Source of the DNA: Phascolomyces articulosus
Taxonomy: Eukaryota > Mucoromycota > Mucoromycetes > Mucorales > Lichtheimiaceae
Assembly: GCA_025677815.1 (NCBI GenBank)
Contig: JAIXMP010000005.1
Span: 1,426,001 to 1,490,000 of the forward strand
Length of the DNA: 64,000 bases
Direction of reading: 5' to 3'
The notes under the pieces are model-generated. The model was given only the letters and a program-made list of their open reading frames with translations, was not told the origin of the DNA and searched no databases. Positions 1 through 13,100 of the stretch are shown here, piece after piece. A program made the translations under genes and the position numbers. How positions within the stretch are numbered: position 1 is the first letter of the stretch; every line of letters starts with the position of its first letter.

Positions 1-3000
1 GATGATGATGATGATGATGGCCACCTTGATAGCCACCGCCGCCACCATAGTATTGACCATTTTGTCCACCATAGGCTCCTGCACTACCACCGCCGTAGCC
101 ACCACCATAATTGTTATTATATCCATTATGGTGACCACCTTGATAACCACCTGGATAACCGCCACCACCTCCATAACCTCCACGGTTATTGCGTCGATAG
201 TTGTTATTACTACAAAAAAAAAAAAAACACAGGTTGGTTACCGACGCAATTTCAACCCTATTTAAAAAAAGCAAAAAAAACTTACTGGTCTCTATAGTCT
301 TCCATTTGATCAATTTGTGAAGACCAACCACGGTTTTGGAAGTTTCCTCGACGATTATTTTGCATTTTTTCAAAAGTGGCCATTTGAAGATCATCATAAC
401 CCAACACATTTCTATCTGCCTTGACACCACGTAATAAACTGGATGAAAAGGCGAAATCTTCAGGTAATTCAGGAAGTTTATATGTTACACTAAATAAAAT
501 CAATAAAAAAAAAAAAGGTTAGTTGTTTGCTTTTACCATTAAAATCACTTATATATTATCATACCTAATTGATTTATCGTTGGCAATATCTGCAAGATCA
601 TGGCCTGGAAGTGGACTACGTAAAGTACTTCGTGGAATACATTCAGAATCTTTATCCACAGTACCTGTCATACCACTGCTCAGTTTTGTATCCAATGGTA
701 AACGTTCATCCGACATTCGTTTTGTATACACTGTGCTGATTGAATTGTAAAGTTTGTGTGATTCTTCGACATAGAGAACGTTGGGACCTTCAGAATTTCT
801 TATTTTTTCTTCTTCCGATAATTGATTGTAGAGGGGTGTCATTGCTTCTAATAGTCGCACTGGATCAATGAATGGTAGCTTGACCACACCTAAACAATAA
901 GAATAGATGAAGTGTTAGAAACTGGTATCTCCCTCAAAGTATTGTTCAATAACAACTGAACGTGGTTCTCTCCCCGTTTATTTTTTCTTTACCTTGCCAA
1001 GCAAATTTCTTGCCATCCATATCTACATCAAATTCAGTTGGATAAAAATCGATGATCGAAGATGACATTTCATCTGTCATCAGAGGGTGGAATACTGTTG
1101 GAATATGATCGCGACTAATAAAGTAAAAAGATCAATTAATCACTACTTCCAATATACTTTCTCAGAAAAACAACAATAATAAATTTCAATTTACCTTGCT
1201 GGAGGTAAAACACCCATCAGTTGCTCAAATGGCTTCAAAGGCGCACTTTTTTCAAAGCTCATTTCAAAAGAATCAATGTTAACAAAATCGGATGCCATTG
1301 GTGCATAATGATATGGATAATACCATGACCAAGAAGCGCAACCCTATTTCATATCGATGGAAATATATAAAAAAAGTTAAAAACAAGGATCATTTATAAA
1401 TCAACACACTCATTTACCTTGTAATAATATTTAAACACCCAAACAAGACCTTCACAATAAGATTGAACAATACTATATATACAAAGCGAGGATAAAAAAT
1501 GTATTATTTCAATTAGTCAAATTTCAATCAACTGTTTTATTCCTCTTCTTCTCTCTCCGATAGGATGTAACGAGTACTTACTGTCTAATAGCTTCGTGAT
1601 CCGTTGGTTCTACTCCAAACTTTAATCTGTAATATCGTTCTTTCCAACCGTTTTCCCATAGTCTAATCGGAATTTTCATTGTCAGTAATAATCGCTTTAT
1701 CTTACTAGCTTTCTTTAATCATGTGGAATAAACACTTACCGAACAGCATCATCAGGTTCACGATCCCGCGCGGCCTGATCAGCAGCCTTTTTATCCGCAG
1801 CATGTTTTTCCAAGATTGCTTTTCCTTTTGCCTCCAAATCGGTTTCTTCCGTTTGACTGGGAGCATCCTCTTCCTCGTCTTCATCCTCATCTTCTTCAAT
1901 ATCCGATGCTTTACGTTTGGTGCCCCGTTCTTGACCATTCTCCGGTACTTTGGCTGCTTCTGAAGAAGGTTCCGTTTCCATTTCTGCTTTATTATCTGTT
2001 TCTCCGCCCATCAATTCAGCTCTTAATGCTGCTGCAGCACTTTGATTTTCAGTTCTTAAAGCCGATCGATTGGATACAACAGCACTATTGGAGATACCCG
2101 ATTTGAATTGATTGACAGGCATGGCAGTCATGGCACCAAAATCGATACCCTGAGGAACGTTCCGATAACCATCTTGTTGCATCTCACGTTCTAATTTTCT
2201 ACGTTTGGCGTTACGTGCGCGTCTTTCTTCCTCTATAATAGATCATCAAACAAGTGGTTCATTGTCGTTTGTTTAGTGAGATCTCACTCTTATCACTCAC
2301 CGTTAATCTTTATCCCCTTTTAAAAATGGTGATCATAAAACAGCTACTTACTGTTCCTCCGTTCTTGGAAAATTTCATCTTCCATTTTACCAAGTTCGGA
2401 TACAAGGACTTGAACACGCTTGAGATCGACCTATTCATCATATTTCACCCAAAGATTTTTATAGTTAAACATTATTTCTTTTCCATCATACAAAATCCCA
2501 AAAATACATTCTTTTCTCCTCCGCATAATCTTGGTATATTTCACTTACATCTCCATTATTAGTCATATATCCACCCATCATAGGTAAACATTGTTTCCAC
2601 AACACACTAAGCGTACTAATAGCACCTTCACGAATTTCCAAGGACGGAAGATGAGGTAAAAAGTCATTACCCACGAAGAAACACATAAAGACCCAATCAT
2701 CAATAGCACGTTCAATATTCCAAGTAATACCAGGAATATCAAATTTGAGAGCATGTTCCAAATATTCTCTAAGTATATTCACGTGAAGGAACACATAGGG
2801 TTTGAGTTCAGTTTGTTGCTCTTCCTTATTCATGGCTTCAATACCACTTGCTTCAGCATTGGCTAGAGAGAGAACAAAATAATTAGAAAAAAATGCTTGC
2901 TACAAATAGATTCTTTTTTCCGATACTTTGAATTTTTTTGGTACCTGTGCATTGAGCAGCGTGATGCCCTGGTTTATTACAGACACGGCAGGTGTTTTTA

Positions 3001-4399
3001 TCTTGGAAAAATACATCTTCGCGTAATACTTTAAAATGAGGTTCATGGGTTCCAAGAGCAAGCATAATCAAATCAGCATCCTATTTATATATAACACGTA
3101 ATCATCGTGTATGTATTAGCATTTATCCCTCCTCCAATGATTCTAATTTTCCTCTTTCTGTCATCAAAATAGACATACCAGTCCATAAATAACATGAGAT
3201 GTGTTGGGATTATGTTGAGGTCTTGCTCGTTGGACACGGATATATTCCATCACTTTATGTTCACCTTCTCCTGGTACTGTTGCATCCGATAATACCACTT
3301 TAAGCTAAATATATATAAATACATATATATCAAAGAGAGGCAGAGGTTTAGTAAAATGAATCCAATAATACACAGACTTGTTTTCTTTTTTTGTTTATTG
3401 ATGTCAAGTTGCACAAAATAAAATAAAATAAAATATCTTACATTCTTCCACAAAGGATCACTGTTTTGTTTTGCAGCGATGTGATATCGTAAACAGGTTG
3501 CTAAATGAGCCATGAAAGGTGTACCTGGCGTAATACAGTTGGAATCAAAGTGACTTTTCTTTTCTGGAATTTGATGTTCTTGACCAATTTCTGTAAAATT
3601 AAAAAAAAAGTCAATATGAAACGACCCAGTGTTATCTATTTTTTTTTTTATATAGATATACCTTTCAATTGATTTTCGACCTTTTGCGCAGCTTCACGTT
3701 CAGCTTCAGCTAATTGTGCAGCACGGAAACGACGTGCTCGTTGTTGATTCATTTTTGCACGAGGAGCAACACCATCTATTTTAATAATAAAGAAACGTCA
3801 AAATATTGCCCCTCACGACAAATAGACGTAGACAATTTTTCACAAGATCTAAATAATATACTTTACCGATCGCCATGTATAAAACTTGTCGAGGTCGAAC
3901 AATATCCACAATACGATCGAGATAATCAAAGATTTCAATCATCATGTCATCCTCTGTTTCTGGAGCAGGCTATTCATAAAAAAATGACCATTAGTAAATA
4001 TTAAAACTCTTTTTTTTTTAAAAAAAAAAAAAGATTGTCTCTATAGAATTTGAGATCGATCGAAATCTTTTCGCAAAATAAAGAAAAAGAATAACTCGTA
4101 AAACTTACTTTTCCTTCAGGGTGGCAGCATGGATGAATAATACCATTCATATCAAGATAAAGATTGTCGAATTCTTCACCATTTGGATTAGGTTGTGTTG
4201 TATCGACTGGCACAACATTGCCATTAATATCTTTAGGAACTTCTTCGATTACTTTGGTAACGACTTTTGGAAACTTATCCGACAGCCATCTATTATTTTA
4301 AACAAGTATTAAAATAAATTCGATGATCTACCTTGGGCATTCTATTTTATAGTTTCTCTATTCTTTTTTCTATTACCTGAAGAATGCTGGAACACCCAT
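1..4399 (-). CDS. RAT1: 5'-3' exoribonuclease 2 (Rat1/Xrn2), C-terminus cut by window edge
   Basis: Nuclear 5'-3' exoribonuclease that degrades 5'-monophosphate RNA in rRNA processing and torpedo termination of RNA polymerase II. The start ATG is at 4397-4399; exon 1 is only 23 nt (MGVPAFF) and splices at a GTAATA donor to an exon reading [10 protein letters not shown]. Successive exons carry the Xrn N-terminal signature [14 protein letters not shown], then [20 protein letters not shown], then [15 protein letters not shown], then [20 protein letters not shown] zinc knuckle [14 protein letters not shown] (CX2CX4HX4C) lies near 2960, and [15 protein letters not shown] near 2650. An acidic linker (1736-2182, lysine-rich around KRKASD, then poly-Asp/Glu) precedes [11 protein letters not shown]. 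The last visible exon is a low-complexity Gly/Tyr/Asn/His tail ending in a His run at the window edge. About ten introns interrupt it. The zinc knuckle and linker favour Rat1/Xrn2 over cytoplasmic Xrn1. No stop codon is seen. Confidence 0.97.
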
Positions 4400-4943
4400 G
4401 TAAACTGATCTTTTCTTGTTTTTTTAAACAAGTGTAAAAGAGATATAATGGGTTATAGCAACTTCAAACTATTTTTTTTTTTCAAAAAAAAAAACAAAAA
4501 GTCCGATAAAATTTTATGCAACATAACGTTTTTTGTATGAATTCTGTAGGTAGCAATAATGCCATCATTTCATATCGAAGTATAGGATATGATACCATTA
4601 TCTATCAATATGCTATTAATTCAACGACAATTATAGAATGGTATTATATATAAATAAACTGGCCAAGATAATTATATGATGTAGTATTTATCTCATATCT
4701 CGACCTAATGGTGTGGTAATAAAAAATGGTCTTTGGCGTGTGATTGTATTTTGGTCCGAAGACAATTTATTTAAGAAAAACTTAGGGAAGTTGCTATGCT
4801 CCCGTCTAAAAATGACACGAACCGAAGCGTAGGGACTCATTTTTACTGGGGGTGAGCCTCAAAAACCTCCCGTCCCCTCGCACGCAAAGCCTATCCAAGT
4901 TTTTGCAAAGCAAAAGTAATAATGAAAGTTGAAAAAAGAAAAA

Positions 4944-5364
4944 CATCTCGCTTCGCGAGTTGTCTTCATTTTTTTTTATTCGGATTGTATACCTAATTAC
5001 AACCTTACACTCTATATTGGCCACCTTTTCAAAGTTATTGCTGGTTGAAAAAAAGAATATAATCCGCTTCGCGAATTAACTTTACTTTTTCCCTTCCTTA
5101 TTATGACATGTAAACGCAACTTTAATCCTAAACAGTTTCTTATATATAAACCATATGATTGTTAAATGACTACTTATATGTGTTAAACAGTTGGGTATTA
5201 CGATTACATGAACTCCTACATTTTTCTTCGGATCATTTAGCTGCTGCATCTTCATTGTGGAATTAGATGCTGAGTTGAGCTTATGGAAACAGATGCTGTA
5301 TTTTTTGATCTGTATTGTTCATGTATAATATTTGGAAAAGGGGAACGTCTCGTTTCGAGACCAT
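4944..5364. repeat. Three dispersed mini-hairpins of a GCTTCGCG type
   Basis: CTCGCTTCGCGAG (about 4,948), TCCGCTTCGCGAATT (about 5,061) and TCTCGTTTCGAGA (about 5,347) each follow an A-rich stretch. The first and third form perfect 5-bp stems with 3-nt loops. They look like three diverged copies of one short palindromic repeat. Function is unknown. Confidence 0.5.
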
Positions 5365-5664
5365 TTTTTCTCATATTTCTTGTCAAAGTAAACCTGAGGG
5401 AAAGAAAAACAAGTATTTTTCTTTTTCTTTTTTTTCTTTATGACTAAACCTTTGCTGCTATGACTCTAATACGCTGCGATTGTCATTAATTATACTTTAG
5501 ACACTATGTCTATCCTTCACACTTTGTTAACCCGAAACTCTGTATAAGACTCTAAACTCTTAAATTTTTTACAGATGGACGTATCGTTGCTGGGTTTTAG
5601 GTGCGATTGTCTTTTTCATTGATTTGTAGTTCTTGATAACCCAAGTAATGTAATCGGTGAAACT

Positions 5665-5800
5665 ACTTTTTCCAATATTGGTCGATATTGACAGAGATAA
5701 CCATTATCGGCCAATATTGAAGATACCTTTTCGAGATAAGCAAAAGCACCAACATTGCCCGGTATTGGGCAACATTGGCCGATATTGTCCAATTTGAGAA
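5665..5800. repeat. Degenerate tandem repeat built on CCAATATTGG/CGATATTG
   Basis: The units CCAATATTGG, CGATATTG, GGCCAATATTG, CCCGGTATTGGGC and GGCCGATATTGTCC recur about every 10-25 bp. Several are near-palindromic. Translated on the minus strand this gives an Asn-Ile-Gly-Gln-like repeat, but there is no reason to believe it is a protein. Confidence 0.55.
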
Positions 5801-6191
5801 AAGCAATTTCACTGATGCTCTTCCATAAAAAAAACAATTCATTTTTATTATAATGCAGAACAATCAAACTGTCGTTTAGCAACATTTCTGACCACATCCA
5901 TACGATATTATTTAGTTTCTATCGCTGATAAAAATAAATATACGAGAAGATTTTTTTGTACAATGATTTTCATGTTTTTTTTTAATATTTTATTTAATAA
6001 AACACTTCACTACTATAAAAATAATAATATAAAGCCGCCCATCAATAGAAAAATGAAACGAAAAATCCAGAATTGTAAAGAAGAAAATAAATGCGTGTCA
6101 TTCGTATATAACGTGAAAGAGCAAAAATGTAATCGGGAGAACGATAATTGTATATCAAAAAATTAATTGAGAGAGAAAAAAGCAAGGTTGG

Positions 6192-8476
6192 TTAATGTTC
6201 AATATCTTCCCAATCGCGGCCTTTTACTTCTTGTAACTGTTGTTCATTCATCACTTCACCCGTAGTAAAGTAGCCCGAAGCAATTTTGGCATCAATTTCG
6301 ACTCGAGAATCTTCTGGAATCATTTCTTCCGGAATAGGTACACGTTCGATGATAGGAATACCAGCACCAACAATAGCATCATGTTTCATATTCGACATTG
6401 ACTATACATGGATAAGATGATGTGTGAATTTAAACCGGGTTTTATCAAGTGGTAGGGTCAAGTATAATAAGACAGTATTTTTTTCTCTTACCATCATACG
6501 GTCAATTTTTTGAATACCAAGCCAATGAAGAACATCAGGCATCAACGCTTGGAAACGCATATCCTTTACGCCTGCAATACATTCAGTTCGTAAGAAATAA
6601 TGATCCGCAGTATCTCCACCAGCTTGTCGTTTTCCTAATAATAACAATGTAGTTGAGTATATTATTAATGATATATATATAATAGAAGATGAAACTTACG
6701 GGCATTGTAGACCAAGTATTTTGTAACTTCACCAAGTGCTCTACCTTCTTTTCTGACTATTATATAATATATATAAGTATATAGAATAGCAATAAAACCA
6801 CTTTGACCGTTCATAATAATAAACATGACTTACAATAGACAATGACTCCGACACCACCTTCTTGAGCTTGTTTTACACATTCTTCAATGCCATAAATCAA
6901 ATAAGGTCGACAAGTACAAATGTCGCTACCTATAAATTCCCAAATTGTAGCAGGTATAAAGTTTTAGTTCTATTTTGTACTACACCAAACGAAACCCCTT
7001 GAATTTCTTTTTTTGGACTGATTTTGTAACCCTTAAGCTTACCAAACACATCCGAACCGTTACATTCGTCATGCACACGTAGAGTCAGTTTTTTCTCAGG
7101 GTCTGTATAAAAATAATCAATATATATATATGTGTGTGTGTGTGAATAATCATTTCTTATTAATGACCCTACTCTTTTATAGAATAAAAAGAAGAAGTTG
7201 CTGTTTACCTGAAATATAAGTAGGGTTACCAAACACATATACACTAATACCGCCAATAGGAGGTAAAAAGACTTTAAGGTCTGGACGAGTAATCAATTCA
7301 GGATACATTCCTCCAGTGTCTTCAAACAAAGCACGACGCAGTAAACCTTCATCAATACCAAATCGGTCTGCCACACCTGGTAAATACCATACAGGTTCAA
7401 CAGCTGCCTTGCTTACTGCTAAATCACCACGGTCATTTACAACTATCTTGCCATCAACTTTTAATTGACCTTGCTTGACAAGATTCTCCATTTCTGCCAT
7501 TGTCATGTGGGCCTTGGTAACCGCAATGGTAGGTCTATATATATCAAAAATATTATTCATCTTTTTTTTACTCCCACATAATATACCTTCTTTTTTTTTT
7601 TAAAAAAAAATCTTATTACCTAACATCCAATCCATTTTCATATTCATCCTTATAGACTTGAGGTGCCATATGACCCCAAGGGTCCAATGAAACAATTTTG
7701 GTAGGATCAAACCATGAGGCATGAGGACCAATCTTGAAAGCAGGTTCAGTCATGTCAAAGTTGGGACGATGGTCACTGGGAAGGTCACCAATGGCGACTG
7801 CCAAAGCACGATAAACACAATAAGAACCACCATAAGCGCCAATGGCGTTTCTATAAAACGATAAAATATTTTCCACGATGAGAACTCTCTCTCTCTCTTT
7901 TTTTTTTTGGATATATAAATATTTATATAGACTTATAGAATACCTTTTCTTGATACTATCCGCATGACGGGAAGCAACAACAGGACCTCGTTCCTTTGGA
8001 TCCTCATTACCCCAATCCAAATTAATAGGATGGATACCATGTTGGTGAGGATACGCTATAATATTATAGAGCAGTTAGTACTATATAACCTGATGTCATA
8101 GAGATATTTTACATTAAAAGAGGAGGGTTATGATGATGATATACATACACGTGAGGATGACACGTTGGGGATACAATGAAGCAGAACTATTGGCAGCAGG
8201 TTTGCTGACTGTCTTCGCAGTTGTGCTGACAGGAGAAACACATGAAGTTGGAGAAGAAGGAGTCGCCACCTTGTTTTCTTCAGTAGTAGAATGATGGATC
8301 ATTTGTTCAACCTTGTGCATATATGAAAATATACTATTAGTTTCTTTATCTAATTTTGAATATACTTCTTTATAAATATATATAAGTACCTGAGCAGATA
8401 AATGTTGTTGATCAGTACGAAGTCCTTCGACGGTTGCTAAAAGTTGTTGAAGTACTTGTTCGTCAGGAACAGTCAT
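6192..8476 (-). CDS. URC1: URC1-type GTP cyclohydrolase II-like protein (uracil catabolism)
   Basis: Member of the fungal/bacterial URC1 family, a GTP cyclohydrolase II relative required for the URC route of uracil degradation. The start MTVPDEQVLQQLL is at 8,476; the stop TAA is at 6,192-6,194. The spliced protein runs: an N-terminal coiled, Ser/Thr-rich segment; YPHQHGIHPINLDWG; ASRHADSIKKR; NAIGAYGGSYCVYRALAVA; a region with SLDPWGHMAPQVYKDEYENG; then the cyclohydrolase core. The core has the likely zinc ligands HDECNGSDVFGSDICTC and the QEGRG-like segment YCRKEGRALGEVTKYLVYNARK. It ends in KRQAGGDTADHYFLRTECI and PDVLHWLGIQKIDRMM. At the exon 2/3 junction the donor GTATGT gives LTS-YPHQHG. 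The gene lies back-to-back with uracil phosphoribosyltransferase. It differs from a riboflavin-pathway RIB1 by its long N-terminal domain and variant catalytic loop. Confidence 0.93.
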
Positions 8477-8954
8477 TTGATTGGAATATTAAGATATGAC
8501 TGAAAAAAAAGAAGAAGAGGGTAAAAAAAAAGATGAAAAAGAAATAGAAAGAAGAAGAAGAATATAAAACAACCAAAAAAAAAGGAGAAGAATAAGCGTT
8601 TAAATAAATGTTCGGATATAAAAAAATGAAAGTGCAGTGTATAATGAATTGAATTGAATGATAGCCAAAAAAAAAATCATTTATCATGCGTGCAAACTAG
8701 TTAATCTTGTGACTCTTATCATCACATAACACTTAATACATCTTCTGTCAAACACACTTACGTTAAGTTACGTTACCTTCCGTCTTCCTTCATAATACCT
8801 GCTATTTTGGTTGTACCCAATCAACTTATCATCCATCCACCTTCCCCCCAAAAAAAACCATCCTTCTCTTTTTTTTTCTTTTATAAAATACCTTCTTCTT
8901 TCTTCTTTTCTTCATTTTCTTTCACACACTTTTTTTTCAATACTCCATTTCAAA
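8477..8954. promoter_or_regulatory. Shared bidirectional promoter region between URC1 and UPRT
   Basis: The 478 bp between the two divergent ATGs hold long A/T-homopurine and pyrimidine tracts. Near 8,757-8,775 lies a direct pair of TTACGTTA motifs (CTTACGTTAAGTTACGTTAC). The arrangement makes shared control of the two uracil genes plausible. The motif is seen; a regulatory role is inference. Confidence 0.5.
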
Positions 8955-10146
8955 ATGACTTCTTCCACTTTGCACATTAGTCAACATCCCATTGTTGCTG
9001 TTAAACTTTCACAATTGCGTGAAGCAAAACAAAACCCAAAAGCTGTTCGTGAATTAATGCGTGAATTATCTACCTTGGTTGGATATGAAGCGACTTTGAA
9101 TATTGGTATTTCAAAAGATAAAACAGTAAAGTATTCTTTCATATCTTTTTTTCTTATGCTATGTATATATAGATACAGATATATAGACACTAACACAAAT
9201 TATATGGATAATAAATATAGTTGACAAGTCCATATGAACCTTTTCAAGGATCTGAATTAAATCAACGTGTTGCTTTAGTACCTATTTTACGATCAGGTCT
9301 TGGACTTGTGGATGGTAATTGATGAAAGTGATTGGGGGGTTGATTGAAAGTGCGTGATCCATTTTCTTATGCACTATTATGTCGTAAAATAGGTTTTTTG
9401 ACTTTGTTCCCTGAAGCACCTGTCCTTCATTTGGGTTTATTCCGAGAAAAGGTCAGTTGGTTTGGTCCTATAATCAACCTTGAATTTCCCCCTTCTTTTT
9501 TTTTCCCACACATATATTATTATGCATAGATTTTTTCTTCTAAACATTATGAGGGATGATAGGTCTCGTTACAACCTGTTGAATATTATAACAAGTTACC
9601 TCAAACACCTAATGCTGATGTTTGCTATGTATTGGATCCCGTCATTGCCACAGGTAATATATAAAGGAGGGAAAGGTTGGGAATGATGAAACTTACAAGT
9701 TTTTGTATTCTTTCTATATAGGTAACACGGCAGTAGCAACAGTCAATATTTTGAAAGAATGGGGTGTCTCAGGCGAAAATATCAAGTTTGTTGGTATTCT
9801 TGGTGTAAGTTTATATTTATCTATCCCAATGATTGATTTGTAATATGTTTTATAACTCACTTTATACTTTTTGGTCGATATATATAATAGTCAAAGCAAG
9901 GTATTGAAAATTTACAGGAAGAACATCCTGATATTCATGTTTATGTTGCTGGTGTGGATGAGACACTCGATGACCATGGGTAAATGATAATTTTAAAATT
10001 ATAGATTTGTTTTTTCCCATTTCCCCTATTTTAATGTATCCCATGACCCTTCTTTCTCTTTGGTCTAACTTCTTCTTCTTTCGATTAGATATATTCGACC
10101 TGGTCTTGGTGATTCCGGTGATAGATTATGGAATACTGCTGTTTAG
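8955..10146 (+). CDS. FUR1: Uracil phosphoribosyltransferase
   Basis: Converts uracil and PRPP to UMP and pyrophosphate; cytosolic pyrimidine salvage. In the URC pathway the UPRT product is also needed for uracil catabolism. The start is at 8,955 ([22 protein letters not shown]); the stop TAG is at 10,144-10,146. Seven exons can be chained through GT..AG introns. Family landmarks, in order: [17 protein letters not shown], then a junction into [32 protein letters not shown], the PRPP-binding loop [12 protein letters not shown], then [19 protein letters not shown], and the C-terminal [14 protein letters not shown]. Chaining gives about 215 residues, normal for the family. The PRPP loop has Asn-Thr where many homologues have Gly-Gly/Ser. 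Confidence 0.95.
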
Positions 10147-13100
10147 ATATGCATATCAATGAATGCATTATGTTGGATAAGGTTCTTTATTATTTTGACT
10201 GATGATGATGAAACAATTGATTACTTTTCTTTGCTTCTTGTAAACTCTTTTCTCTCTCTCTTTCTCTTCCATTTATCTTGTTGTGTGTATATAATCACGT
10301 AATATAATCATAAATAAATAAAAACCACTTCTTTTTTAATGAAAACTTGTTTGATTTCTAATTTTGGATGGTAGTACAATAAATGCCGAGATATCTAATG
10401 CATTTAAAAGATAACAGAAGATTTTCTCTTTAAAACATCATCAACTACACACTCACAAAACTTTTAATAAAAATAATTTAGTATAAGAACGCTCAATTCT
10501 CTTCTATTTCTTCTATTTCCACATATTTCTTTATCCTCAAATGATTCTATTACTACAACTACTTATGATAACAAGAGAAAATCTTGCTATAATACAGTTC
10601 TTATCAAACATATATCGCTAGTACAAAATGCGGGCATTTCGCTTCAAGGTTGTACAAATTGTGGAGGTATAACATATAATCATTTTATCTCTGAAATCCG
10701 TCGGAACTGCTTCTTATCTCTTTTTTTTCTGATAACATACCGTTTATGCTCGTTCCCTCCGTTGTAAAATGGGGTCTATTATGAACCTTTTTTCTAATTA
10801 CTTGAATATCCATTATTCTATCAAAAGAGGATACACTTGTTAATCTATATATTATAGCATTTTATCATTACATAGTATTTATAAAGGATGATGCCGTTGG
10901 TGTTTTTATATAATATTATTACGGCCTTTCATTTTATCTCAATGCAGCATGTTTTATGACATATCTATATTATCATCACGTACTCTTTTTTTCTATTCAT
11001 GTTTGTATACGTAGCATGCTCATACTACATTACTTATCTATAGTATTTATTTTCTTCCAAACTCGCTGGTATAAACACATACACGATGATGTTGCTGGTG
11101 GCAGTTGCTATTATCGTTCATTTGTGCTACGACTATATAATCCTTTTTTTACCCAAAAAAAATGGTACGACAGCAGCCATCAACGTATCATTATTATCGA
11201 ATTATCCTGATTGCTTCATTATCTTGCAATAATGATTAGACTTTTGTTACAAGTTCTATAAATTTCATTTTCTTTCTATTGCACACATACATTCTATATA
11301 TATATATATATATATAAAGAACTTTAATATAATATATAGGATATAGAAAAATATATTTCAATCATGATGACAGTACCTACTGACATGCAGAGTGTGTTAT
11401 CCATACTCTATTGATACATAGATGATTGTTACTATATTTCCAAGATTATATGTAAAATAATAATGACATATAATACCAGGAATACAATAATAAATAAATC
11501 TAAGACGCCAGGTGTCTTTTGATCGAAACGATTGTCATATATCTACGGTATAAGATACTTTTTTTTTTACCATTATTAAAATGACTCTCGTATTTTTTTT
11601 TTTTACACCCAATGAACTCAATTATTGTGCGTGCTCGCATATATTAATACCGTTATATACGCCGACCGCTGCTTTACTATATTTAAATAAGAAATATGAA
11701 CATTTTTTACTTATGATAATTATAAACATCTTCTTCGCCATGCGATCTATAATAGTGGCTACACAGTGAATGTGAGGTGTAAATATCCTGTGAGCACCAT
11801 CATATTTTTTTTCTAATGTAATCCTGCAAGAGCCAATGATTCTTGATTCAATGGTTCTTTTTTGAAATCGTTCTTGCAGTCATGTACAGCGTTTGAAGTT
11901 AAATTTGGCTATAATTTTGAAAATGAGACATAAAAGTTTAGCTTGAGCCAAATTAAACAAATTTCAGCTATCCCAGTTCAATATGATTATTTATATCGAT
12001 ATGTATGGTGACTGTGTTACTCATGATAATAATCACAAAATAATAAAAAATAAAAAATAAAAGCACTTTTTATATAGAATCTATGAACTGGTTCATATTT
12101 ATATACAGATGGTGAAGAGTTCGCTCAAATTCACGGCTTTGCCATTTTGATATATTATGAATAGCTTGAATTTGCTTGGCATGGCTCAATTTCAAAATCT
12201 GTGGACCAATTTCGTTCAAGAAGTTCAGTTCGTAAAAATGTCCCATTTATTGTCAGTTCTCCCTGTCTTAAGATTTAATTAGCAGTTCTCCTTGATCTAT
12301 TTTTTTAATGTGCTTCTAAATAATAAAAAAAACGTGCCATATTCATTAATATATATAGAAAAAAGATCTAGGTGTAGACAACTTTTATTATAAGCGTTCT
12401 CTCTATGAGGTGTATATGCTGATGATCAATCTTCCATCTATTACACACATATAAAAAATTGTAACAGATGATGGAAGTTATTATATTTTTTATTTTTAGT
12501 AATTCTACGTAAAAGTTTATACGTAGCTTGCTGTTTAAATGTGGCCACCCATTAAACAACAATGAAAAAAATTATATTTTCCCCGAGTAATCTACGTTTC
12601 AATGAAACGTTTTTTGGTTTATAATATCAGCATGACTACTACTACTAAGGTATATAGCTTCCCATGCTAAAATAAAAGACACATGCATCTAATTGTAAGC
12701 TCAAATGATACATTGATAATGAAGAGTTGCATTATATTATAATATAACAACAATAAACGAGAAAATAAAAAAACAATTATATAATAATATAATGGCAAAA
12801 AAAAAAAAAAACTGAACGATGAAAGTAACTGATTATAGAAATGCCACCTTTATTTATTATTATTGATAAAGACGAAGAAATCTCCAGCTTATGTAAGAAT
12901 CAAAAGCAACTCGTCGCAGAGAGATGAGATGGACCCAGTACTTCTACCTAGTGAAAAAACAGAAGGGCAAGGGCAAGGACCATACTAACCTCACCTTGCT
13001 TAATTATTGAAGTTTCCCGATAAGCTTAAAGATTGACATAGTAAATAATTAAACCCTGTGAACAAAAAAGAAGGCCATCATCTGATGAGAGACATTGCAC

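Larger units (their letters stand above)
4400..6191. other. Intergenic region with short GCTTCGCG hairpins and a degenerate CCAATATTG repeat
   Basis: This 1.8-kb gap separates the start of RAT1 from the 3' end of URC1. No convincing coding exon is seen. The short frames here are low-complexity or repeat-derived, for example the Asn-Ile-Gly-Gln-like peptide on the minus strand at 5,660-5,800. It holds three mini-hairpins between 4,940 and 5,365 and a degenerate ATATTGG repeat at 5,665-5,800, listed separately. The first ~300 bp upstream of 4,399 should include the RAT1 promoter, but no specific site is evident. Confidence 0.6.

Noticed and set aside
2..265. Plus-strand ORF rich in Thr/Ile at the left edge
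   Set aside because: It is antisense to the Gly/Tyr/His-rich C-terminal exon of RAT1; the minus strand gives the expected tail and a proper splice acceptor.
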